Shown here: in pieces, positions 1 through 5,018 of the stretch
How the letters are laid out: each line of letters opens with the position of its first letter
How positions within the stretch are numbered: the stretch's first letter is position 1
DNA from: Ignavibacteriota bacterium
Lineage (GTDB): Bacteria > Bacteroidota > Ignavibacteria > Tepidaquicellales > Tepidaquicellaceae
Direction of reading: 5' to 3'
DNA length: 5,342 nt
Assembly: GCA_003135995.1 (NCBI GenBank)
Contig: PNBM01000039.1
Coordinates: forward strand, 2,688 to 8,029
Program-made: the position numbers and the translations under genes
Notes under the pieces: model-generated
The model's input: the letters and a program-made list of their open reading frames with translations, nothing else
Told to the model about the DNA's origin: nothing
Database searches by the model: none

Positions 1-278
1 ATATCGTATTCACCAGGTTTGGAATCCTTGCAAGGGATAGTGAACTCCTGGAATTTCTTTTCATAAGAACCGGACGTGAAACGCAAGGATAATCCTTTCT
101 CAGTATTAATAATTATAGATTCTGCAATAGAAAGAGAATCATCAGCTATGAATTCTTTACCATTAATTTGACATTTCATAGGTGAATTTTTTTCAACTTG
201 TGTTTCTTTTTTTGTGCATGAAGAAAGAACAACTGTTAAAAGCAAAAGAACTGATAAAAACTTAACTGTTTGTAACAT
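1..278 (-). CDS. Putative small lipoprotein, N-terminal part (runs off left edge)
   Basis: The visible 92 codons begin with a typical lipoprotein signal peptide. Residues 1-6 contain one Lys, residues 7-18 are a hydrophobic stretch rich in Leu and Val, and the lipobox is L18-S19-S20-C21. Signal peptidase II would be expected to cut before Cys21, leaving a lipid-anchored envelope protein. After a short Lys/Glu-rich linker comes MKCQINGKEF (residues 34-43), an opening I associate with small Bacteroidota lipoproteins that have a beta-sandwich body. The family is not identified. ATG at 278 is preferred over the internal Met34 because it gives the signal peptide and has an AGGAGA ribosome binding site four bases upstream. 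The C-terminus lies outside the window, so length and function are unknown. Confidence 0.85.
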   Translation of the reverse strand, partial: MLQTVKFLSVLLLLTVVLSSCTKKETQVEKNSPMKCQINGKEFIADDSLSIAESIIINTEKGLSLRFTSGSYEKKFQEFTIPCKDSKPGEYD

Positions 279-484
279 ATTATCTCCTATTTGTTAATTT
301 ATTAAATTGTATGTCTTCAAAACCTTTTAGACGGCTCAAGCATAAATTTAAGAGATAGTTTTAATATATTCAAGATTGTTATTTAATTGTTTGTTATAAG
401 CAGATGTCGGAGGAAAGCATTTTTATAAAAACTTAAGAAGTAAATTAGTTTTTTCATTTCATTTATTATTATACACTAATTTGC
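279..484. other. AT-rich intergenic stretch, nothing recognised
   Basis: This is the leader side of the lipoprotein gene and should hold its promoter, but no box is clear enough to call. A 15-codon plus-strand ORF from 311, rich in Arg and Lys, has no ribosome binding site and is not called as a gene. Confidence 0.5.
283..288 (-). promoter_or_regulatory. Ribosome binding site of the lipoprotein gene
   Basis: Read on the minus strand this is AGGAGA, four bases before the ATG at 278. It supports that start. It is notable because the four intact genes of the window (starts at 1144, 1580, 4218 and 4940) have no Shine-Dalgarno sequence. Confidence 0.65.
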
Positions 485-763
485 TTTCAACTGGAATAGG
501 AACATTTAAATCTTACTCTTCGTCGGTTGGGAGCATCCGCTCAAGCCACTACCAACGGCTAGTTCGGAGAAATCAAAACTGTAGGCTCTAAAAAATAATT
601 GCCATAAGTTGTTCATAAGATATCAAAGCATAGCTCAACCGTAGTCGTCGATCCGGTTCATAATATAGAAATACCTCCGGCTTACAAATTTTGGGATGCT
701 GAATTGGAAATCGCTGAAGATGCAAGATGAGAAGCTGAGAGGATTGAGAATAAAGAAGAGTAA
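485..763 (+). pseudogene. Decayed 3' end of an unknown gene with five in-frame stops
   Basis: One plus-strand frame reads as protein-like sequence up to the TAA at 761-763 but is broken by stops at 497 (TAG), 560 (TAG), 596 (TAA), 605 (TAA) and 728 (TGA). The best-preserved part, codons from 608 to 760, reads through VVVDPVHNIEIPPAYKFWD and then a highly charged helical tail (AELEIAEDAR, stop, EAERIENKEE). GC content here is clearly higher than in the flanks. A hairpin terminator follows 13 bases after the final stop, as expected for the true end of a gene. Every internal stop could come from one C-to-T change in a Gln or Arg codon, so simple decay under AT-biased mutation is enough. I do not recognise the family, and the 5' end is not visible. 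Confidence 0.5.
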
Positions 764-775
764 TTAATATTTAAT

Positions 776-803
776 AAAGGAGATAATACATACAGTCTCC
801 TTT
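776..803 (+). terminator. Rho-independent terminator behind the decayed gene
   Basis: AAAGGAGA (776-783) pairs perfectly with TCTCCTTT (796-803) around a 12-base loop, and the downstream sequence continues in T-rich DNA (TTTTATTTAT). The stem is A-rich on one arm and T-rich on the other, so it could also work on the minus strand, though no minus gene ends nearby. Confidence 0.6.
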
Positions 804-1143
804 TATTTATATGTCTCAGAATAAAATATTTAAAATGTTTATAATCATTTTAGAATTAAGTTGATAAATTCTTATCCAAAAGAAACCGTAAGATTAAAAA
901 TGAAATTGCAATTATAGTCAGTAATTAATAAATTTAGTAATAACATTTTAACTCATTGAGTAATTTGTATTATAGTTATATCGTTACTAACAGTTATCGT
1001 TCTCCAAATAGAACTTTTATATCATGATGTTTAATAAATCATTGTAAATATCATTCGAAATAGTTCACAATAATATATTAATCAATATATTGATCTTTTT
1101 AAATTGAAAAGGATACTCTTTTAAACATTAAATAAATATAGTT
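804..1143. other. Gene-free AT-rich spacer upstream of the CxxC protein
   Basis: No coding frame of interest is seen on either strand. The stretch should contain the promoter of the gene starting at 1144. A perfect 14-base palindrome, ATCAATATATTGAT, lies at 1081-1094, fifty bases before that start. About one such palindrome is expected by chance in DNA this AT-rich, so it is not called as an operator. Confidence 0.5.
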
Positions 1144-1338
1144 ATGAGTAACTTAAACAAATGTCCAAAATGCGGAAGAGAAGCTGATAAATCTTATAGC
1201 TCAAACTGGTATCCAGTTCATACATGTAGAGACTGTGGAGAAAAATATTGCGATAAGTGTGGCGATGGTAGCGGAAAGAAATGTCCTAAGTGTGGTTCAA
1301 CTAATTACTCAGATTACGATAAAGTATATTCTAAGTGA
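1144..1338 (+). CDS. Small double zinc-ribbon-like protein (four CxxC pairs)
   Basis: This is a 64-residue soluble protein with eight cysteines in four CxxC pairs: C7/C10, C28/C31, C36/C39 and C47/C50. The first and last pairs both sit in CPKCG knuckles. Eight Cys ligands are enough for two structural zinc ions in a zinc-ribbon or rubredoxin-like fold. Which pairs combine cannot be seen. The middle pair of knuckles lies close together (CRDCGEKYCDKCG), and the tail is Tyr/Asp/Ser-rich. An in-frame TAA at 1129 excludes an earlier start, and there is no Shine-Dalgarno sequence. Such mini zinc ribbons usually act in protein or nucleic-acid contacts, but no specific role can be assigned. The 358-codon gene lies 241 bases downstream on the same strand, too far to assume an operon. 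Confidence 0.85.
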   Translation: MSNLNKCPKCGREADKSYSSNWYPVHTCRDCGEKYCDKCGDGSGKKCPKCGSTNYSDYDKVYSK

Positions 1339-1351
1339 AATAATGAGATTC

Positions 1352-1395
1352 TTTGATTAAATGTTATATGAAGATTAGAAAACATTAAAATCAAA
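1352..1395 (+). repeat. AT-rich hairpin after the zinc-ribbon gene
   Basis: The arms TTTGATTAAATGTT (1352-1365) and AACATTAAAATCAAA (1381-1395) pair as two perfect helices of 7 and 6 base pairs, with a small internal loop and a 15-base apical loop. The hairpin starts 14 bases after the stop codon of the CxxC gene. There is no T-run behind it, so it may be a transcript 3'-end structure or a weak terminator. A chance origin is possible in such AT-rich DNA. Confidence 0.4.
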
Positions 1396-1400
1396 TATAA

Positions 1401-1529
1401 CAGAAAACATCTTATATTGATTTAGTTTTTGACGTTAGATATTTCTATAGTAATTGTTATGGAGAAATGGAACTTACACCTTAAGAATTAGCAATAAAAA
1501 ATACGAATGTGTTGAGTTTGGATTTATAA
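1401..1529 (+). pseudogene. Possible short gene relic with one internal stop
   Basis: Codons 1401-1481 translate to a plausible protein stretch that includes DVRYFYSNCYGEMELTP. A TAA follows at 1482, then 14 further codons lead to a TAA at 1527. The internal stop could be a former Gln codon. There is no start codon or ribosome binding site, and the base composition does not differ from the surrounding spacer, so this may be chance. It is listed only because it would explain part of the 241-base gap between the two intact plus-strand genes. Confidence 0.2.
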
Positions 1530-1579
1530 ATAATTTATAAGTGGATCATTAAGAATATTAACCTTTAATAATCAAAAAC

Positions 1580-2656
1580 ATGACAAGAAATTTACAAGAA
1601 CAGATTCAAGAAATGCAACTAGAATTTGCTAAAGATGATATTTCGCTGGAAGAATTAATTGAAAAACTTAATAAAATAGTTTATCAACGAGGGTACTTAT
1701 CTGTACAAATAGACAAAGCACAAGTGAATAATGCTAATCAGATTATTTCCGAGTTCGATATTCTTACTTCTAAATTATCTGAACTACAAAACTCAATTAC
1801 AGACAAAGAATCTTTCTTAAAAGAATTAAAGCCTCCAGCTTTATTTGGCAAAGCAAAATATCAAGATACAGTTGATACGAAAAACAAAGAAATTAATGAA
1901 CTAAAAGCTAATTTAGAAAAACTTAAAAATGATATTGATTCTAAAAGAGGTTCCGTCCAAAATGCTAAACAATTGATAAAGAAACAAATTGAAGAAAACT
2001 CAATAATTGAAAATCAGTATATTCAAGATGAAAAATTGTTTTTGAATGAGAAAACAAATATTAAATCGGGTTTAGCAAAAAACTATTGTTCTTTACCTGA
2101 AGAAGTAATAAATGGTGACTGGGAGATTATTTCGAGCTATTTTAAAAATTATTTTCGTAAATCATCAGATAAAGTATTTCCAATCATTGGTTGGGAATAT
2201 GCTTTTGGACATGCGCTTATCCTATCCTCTTATTACAATAATTGGAAAGAAATTAATGATGCAATTATTGTTTATGGGGAGTCAGTAGAATTAGCTTCAG
2301 TCATGGCTCTTTTTCTATGCAGGTATATTAAGTATGTTGAAAATCATTCCAACCCGCTTCACTACTTTGTAAAAGCACTAGTACTTTTTATACAAATATT
2401 GAGACTTAAGGATGCTGAAGATATTTTTAGTCTTATGAGAACATGCCAAGGAGAAAAAATATCTGAAATGGCTATATTGGTTTCATATCCAACTTTTAGA
2501 TTTAAGGTACTAGAACTTTTTGAAGCACTTAGAGAAGCAAAGGACATAGCAATAAAACAAAATGATGAAAAAATATTAAATTTTATTATTACAGAAGAAA
2601 ATAAATATAATAATATATTTGGCTGGGTTAAAAAATACCCTCAGAATAATTCTTAA
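1580..2656 (+). CDS. Coiled-coil protein with helical C-terminal domain, unknown function
   Basis: This 358-residue intact protein has no signal peptide or obvious membrane segment, so it is probably cytoplasmic. Residues 1-82 and 95-165 are rich in Glu, Lys, Asn and Leu with heptad-like spacing, suggesting two coiled-coil arms. They are separated by a short conspicuous break, PPALFGKAKY (85-94), which could be the turn of a helical hairpin. Residues 170-358 are different: helical, with many aromatics (GDWEIISSYFKNYF, GWEYAFGHALILSSYYNNW), consistent with an alpha-solenoid or TPR-like domain. I do not recognise the family. A TAA at 1559 in frame fixes ATG 1580 as the first usable start, and the leader has no Shine-Dalgarno sequence. 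Low GC matches the zinc-ribbon gene and the minus-strand module. A sensor or scaffold role is possible but is inference. Confidence 0.85.
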   Translation: MTRNLQEQIQEMQLEFAKDDISLEELIEKLNKIVYQRGYLSVQIDKAQVNNANQIISEFDILTSKLSELQNSITDKESFLKELKPPALFGKAKYQDTVDTKNKEINELKANLEKLKNDIDSKRGSVQNAKQLIKKQIEENSIIENQYIQDEKLFLNEKTNIKSGLAKNYCSLPEEVINGDWEIISSYFKNYFRKSSDKVFPIIGWEYAFGHALILSSYYNNWKEINDAIIVYGESVELASVMALFLCRYIKYVENHSNPLHYFVKALVLFIQILRLKDAEDIFSLMRTCQGEKISEMAILVSYPTFRFKVLELFEALREAKDIAIKQNDEKILNFIITEENKYNNIFGWVKKYPQNNS

Positions 2657-2738
2657 TAAAACTTGGGTAATGTAATGCTTCAGATAGAAATGGACTAAGG
2701 AATTTCGTAATTTTGTGGTAACATAAGGAGAATATTCA
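2657..2738. other. Spacer after the coiled-coil gene
   Basis: Short AT-rich spacer with no hairpin terminator seen after the TAA of the coiled-coil gene. It ends with AAGGAG at 2725-2730, a good ribosome binding site eight bases before an ATG at 2739. Confidence 0.4.
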
Positions 2739-2953
2739 ATGTTAAAAAGAAAACATTTAACCGCGCAACACATCCCACGTCACTCATACTAAATCGGATA
2801 CCTATACTTTAGGTGGAGTTCTGGCGTAATCCACGGTTCCAATAATACTTCTGGTTTGGTGAAAAAATCATTGTGATTCAGGACGAAGACACTGATTTTG
2901 TAAATCACGGAAGCCAGTGGTTGGAGTTTTTGGAGATATATCATAGCTTTTAG
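2739..2953 (+). pseudogene. Broken reading frame of higher GC, unknown family
   Basis: Two plus-strand signals overlap here. In one frame an ATG at 2739 with a good AAGGAG site opens only 17 codons before TAA at 2790. In another frame, codons from 2741 to 2953 read like a real protein apart from a TAG at 2810 and a TAA at 2840. Its best part is YFWFGEKIIVIQDEDTDF and a following NHGSQWLEFLEIYHSF tail before TAG at 2951. GC is well above that of the intact neighbours. The simplest reading is a degraded gene end with nonsense changes and perhaps a frameshift near 2815. The family is not recognised. The 17-codon ORF could also be an independent micropeptide, but nothing else supports that. Confidence 0.4.
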
Positions 2954-2985
2954 TCGACATATAGGTGGCGGGTGTTAAACTTTCA

Positions 2986-3381
2986 TTATTGATTAGAAAA
3001 ATTAAAATCAAAGCTTTCAAACCATATATTGATTTCATCTACAGAAAAGGTATCGAGTTTATCTTTTTCAGGAGCAATATATTTATTCCATGTTTCATTT
3101 ATAATTCCAACTATTTTATTAACTTCTTCCGGGGACGAGAATTCTATTTTATCCTTAATTTCAAAATACTTCCTTGTATGTATTTTTTGAAAATGGTATA
3201 TATCATCAAATAATTTATTAGGTGATGCTGGCTCGCCATATTTATTCGAGCAATTTTTCAGATTTTCTTTAGCTTTAATATTTTTAGGGTACTCTTTAAT
3301 TGCCAGTCTCCAGTATACAAGTGCTACATCTCTGAAATTAAACTCCCAAGATAATGCTCCCAGGTCATTCAGACAATCGGA
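2986..3381 (-). pseudogene. 5'-truncated TPR-repeat protein
   Basis: Reading leftward, the frame from about 3381 to the TAA at 2986-2988 encodes a TPR unit of exactly 34 residues (SDCLNDLGALSWEFNF onward) with the consensus positions Leu7, Gly8, Ala20, Ala27 and Pro32 present. About 97 further, mostly helical and charged residues follow (GEPASPNKLFDDIYHF, then SFDFNFSNQ at the end). TPR units form protein-binding solenoids and normally occur in arrays, so this is the last repeat plus a C-terminal tail of a longer protein. The open frame continues to an ATG at 3519, giving 177 codons, but those extra 46 codons are antisense to the acetate-kinase fragment and cannot be the original start. The native gene was therefore cut near 3382. 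Whether the chimeric ORF is expressed is unknown. Confidence 0.6.
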
Positions 3382-3382
3382 G

Positions 3383-3550
3383 CGTGCCCGTGGAATACTT
3401 GCAGAAATAAATAAACCGAAATCAAAAGTGAAAATATATGTTATCCCGACTAATGAAGAATTAATGATTGTAAGAGATACAAAAGAAATTATCAGCGGAT
3501 TAAAATTAAAAAAATCCAAACTCGACGAAAACGAACTCGTCGAAGTATAA
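3383..3550 (+). pseudogene. ackA: 3' fragment of acetate kinase
   Basis: The plus frame encodes RGILAEINKPKSKVKIYVIP followed by TNEELMIVRDTKEI, which matches the conserved C-terminal end of acetate kinase, where a V-x-V/I-x-P-T-N/D-E-E segment followed by an Asp-Thr is characteristic. About 18 extra residues, rich in Lys and Glu, lead to a TAA at 3548. Only about 55 of the roughly 400 residues of the enzyme are present. No ATG, nucleotide-binding or acetate-binding part is here, so the fragment cannot be active. Intact AckA interconverts acetyl phosphate plus ADP with acetate plus ATP. The coding phase stays intact, so the cut is recent or the piece is short enough to have escaped stops. The fragment starts back to back with the truncated TPR gene. 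Confidence 0.75.
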
Positions 3551-3576
3551 ATTAGTCAATATAATTATTATCTAAA

Positions 3577-3618
3577 CTGTTGTTGGTGTCGCCAAAAAAC
3601 GGCTAACACCAACAATGG
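3577..3618. repeat. Strong GC-rich hairpin behind the ackA fragment
   Basis: TTGTTGGTGT (3580-3589) pairs perfectly with ACACCAACAA (3606-3615). The outer bases can extend the stem as RNA by one C-G and two G-U pairs. Inside, GCC (3591-3593) pairs with GGC (3601-3603), separated from the outer stem by one unpaired base on one side and two on the other, with the loop AAAAAAC. No T-run follows on the plus side, so this is not a classical terminator despite lying 27 bases after the ackA stop. It may be the native ackA 3' structure, a dispersed palindromic repeat, or a recombination site. Confidence 0.65.
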
Positions 3619-3632
3619 CATAAAAAAATGCC
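3617..3632. repeat. Second small hairpin adjoining the first
   Basis: GGCAT (3617-3621) and ATGCC (3628-3632) form a perfect 5-base stem around six A residues. It shares two bases with the G-U extended foot of the larger hairpin, so the two may compete or stack. It lies just beyond the stop codon of the possible small minus-strand ORF. Confidence 0.45.
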
Positions 3633-3640
3633 GACTACTA

Positions 3641-3748
3641 CTACAATAATATCCATAGTTTATTTTGATTTAATAAAAGATTTTCAAAACGGAGTTTTGA
3701 TTCTCCTGCGTTTCCAAACACAATTTGGGCACGATGAATATAATCCAT
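3641..3748 (-). CDS. Possible 35-residue ORF coupled to the SHOCT gene
   Basis: The ATG overlaps the stop of the upstream SHOCT-protein gene in the arrangement TAATG, a common sign of translational coupling. The ORF encodes 35 residues beginning MDYIHRAQIVFGNAGESKLR, followed by a Leu/Asn-rich tail, and ends in tandem TAG codons (3641-3643 and 3638-3640). No family is recognised. Its first half is protein-like and somewhat GC-richer than the SHOCT gene, so it could instead be the tail of a decayed older gene that happens to abut the module. No separate ribosome binding site is visible. Confidence 0.3.
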   Translation of the reverse strand: MDYIHRAQIVFGNAGESKLRFENLLLNQNKLWILL

Positions 3749-4218
3749 TAATAATTATCTATAATTTTCTTTTTTGCTTTTTGAAATTCATCATTATCGA
3801 TTATCCCTTTTTCGAGTAACTGAGATAATTTTTCTAATTCTTCACTAATAGATAAATTATTATAATTAATTTTAGTAATTTGATTGATTTCTTTTTCCGC
3901 GAATATTTCTATAATATTTTTTAATCTTCCTATTTGTCCTTTCAAATGATTTGATTGTATCGGTCCAAATCCAATAATTGAACCATCCAATAATATTTTG
4001 GTCGAATCATTATAATTAGACCATGTTACTTCAATTTTGGCGCAATTAGTATTCACCAAATTCATCATATTCATTTTATTAACTTCTTCTTTTATAATAT
4101 AATAAGAATTCCCTTCATTAAGAATTCTCCAACCAATTTCTGATATAGCTTTCTTACATATGTTGCGTATTTTATCGACTGGTAAAGTAATTATAAAAAT
4201 TAAATTTGATTTAGACAT
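3748..4218 (-). CDS. SHOCT-domain protein
   Basis: This 156-residue soluble protein ends in a clear SHOCT (short C-terminal) domain at residues 124-154. The segment ELEKLSQLLEKGIIDNDEFQ followed by KAKKKI matches the family pattern of Leu-rich helix, G-I-I turn, Asp/Asn-x-Glu-Phe and Lys-rich helix. SHOCT modules are short helical hairpins thought to mediate oligomerisation or partner binding. They are found at the end of many unrelated bacterial proteins. The N-terminal 110 residues look like a small alpha/beta domain: predicted strands around residues 5-11, 38-44, 60-66 and 73-79, then GFGPIQ (83-88) and a long helix. I do not assign that domain a name. The start lies 32 bases after the stop of the DUF5677-like gene, which suggests one transcript. 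No Shine-Dalgarno sequence is present. Confidence 0.85.
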   Translation of the reverse strand: MSKSNLIFIITLPVDKIRNICKKAISEIGWRILNEGNSYYIIKEEVNKMNMMNLVNTNCAKIEVTWSNYNDSTKILLDGSIIGFGPIQSNHLKGQIGRLKNIIEIFAEKEINQITKINYNNLSISEELEKLSQLLEKGIIDNDEFQKAKKKIIDNY

Positions 4219-4250
4219 AAATTTTAAATTTATTTAGAAGAGATTAATTA

Positions 4251-4940
4251 TTAAAATCCGGTTAATTTTAATATATCCGGTACTTTTCTTATAGTACCAT
4301 TTTTGATAAATTCCTCACTTATTAATATACAATCTAAGAAGAAATTATTTGCTAATTCAAAATACTTTTCAATATCATTTCCATTTGGTAAATAGGAAAT
4401 ATTTTTGTTTTCATCAAAAAACATTAAACTTCCATGAGATATTGCCGATAATGTATTATACGTCAACGCATGATATTCCCCATAGCCAACATCTATTGCC
4501 ATATCAGATACTTGGGGCATAGGAATTTTACTAGTTATTTCTTTGAGAATTGTTTTTGTTTCTTCTTGATTTGGAGTATTACCAAAATTAACGATCTTTT
4601 TACTCGTTAATTTATTTAATATTCTCTTTAATTCTTGCTGACCTATATTAAAATAAATTTGAGCGTTATTATCACTTAACAAACTCCATCGCATCCAAAT
4701 AACAGTATGATATATTGATCTCAATAATGTAGCAGAAGGTTCAACAAAACCTCTTTCAACTAACTCTATATATGCATCAAAATATTGAATTACTCTTGCA
4801 AATGATATAATTATCACAGTATGTTGGATATTTTTAATATTTCGGATTGAATTTAAATATTCAATACTTTTTTTTGCTTCAATACTCACTAATTTGAATT
4901 GCGTAATCTGTTCTTCGATTATTTTATTTGGTTGAAACAT
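4251..4940 (-). CDS. DUF5677-like helical protein
   Basis: This 229-residue, almost entirely helical protein has no signal peptide. Residues 40-100 carry a long helical pair with an Arg/Glu-rich pattern (SFARVIQYFDAYIELVERGF, then SATLLRSIYHTVIWMRWSLL), and residues 158-171 end in YNTLSAISHGS. A central LLR-type helix followed by a late Ser-His-Gly helix is how I recognise DUF5677-type proteins, a family of unknown function often found in accessory DNA. The pattern also recalls HEPN-like helical bundles, but I do not see a convincing R-x4-6-H ribonuclease motif. The gene stands between the Cys-rich gene (78 bases from its downstream stop) and the SHOCT gene (32 bases), all on the minus strand, so joint transcription is likely. 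The family call is from memory and is moderately sure. Confidence 0.8.
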   Translation of the reverse strand: MFQPNKIIEEQITQFKLVSIEAKKSIEYLNSIRNIKNIQHTVIIISFARVIQYFDAYIELVERGFVEPSATLLRSIYHTVIWMRWSLLSDNNAQIYFNIGQQELKRILNKLTSKKIVNFGNTPNQEETKTILKEITSKIPMPQVSDMAIDVGYGEYHALTYNTLSAISHGSLMFFDENKNISYLPNGNDIEKYFELANNFFLDCILISEEFIKNGTIRKVPDILKLTGF

Positions 4941-5018
4941 AATAATTTTATTTAGTTTCTAATTTTAATAATATTCATTTATGATGATTACTTAATAGAT
5001 GGTATATAATTTATAATA

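Noticed and set aside
311..358. 15-codon Arg/Lys-rich ORF on the plus strand.
   Set aside because: It has no ribosome binding site, is very short, and has no sign of conservation or context.
485..763. Stop-codon recoding (TAG/TAA read as Gln) to explain the interrupted frame.
   Set aside because: TGA is also needed as a sense codon, while the intact genes nearby end cleanly at TAA or TGA and contain no in-frame stops. Decay explains it more simply.
1081..1094. Perfect 14-base palindrome as a regulator binding site.
   Set aside because: In DNA this AT-rich roughly one such palindrome is expected by chance in a window of this size, and no second copy is seen.
2362..2773. Minus-strand open frames of 61 and 65 codons across the end of the coiled-coil gene.
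   Set aside because: They are antisense shadows of a clearly coding plus-strand frame or its AT-rich tail, with no start signals.
2755..2979. Integron attC-like ends: ATTTAAC near 2755 and GTTAAAC near 2973, with loosely complementary CAC/CCAC bases next to them.
   Set aside because: The span of about 220 bases is longer than usual attC sites, the inner pairing is poor, genes lie in both orientations, and the short core motif occurs by chance. No integrase is visible.
2965..3213. Plus-strand 82-codon open frame.
   Set aside because: It is antisense to the TPR remnant, is rich in Phe and Ile as expected of such a shadow, and has no supporting motif.
3522..3543. Perfect inverted repeat TCGACGA/TCGTCGA with an 8-base loop.
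   Set aside because: It falls inside the ackA tail and follows from coding LDEN-ELVE with similar codons. There is no T-run or other support for a terminator.
3684..3715. Imperfect inverted repeat AAACGGAG / CTCCTGCGTTT as a structured element.
   Set aside because: It needs a three-base bulge and overlaps the possible small ORF. The evidence is too weak to call.
3628..3819. Plus-strand 63-codon open frame.
   Set aside because: It is antisense to the end of the SHOCT gene and the small coupled ORF, and its start lies in the hairpin.
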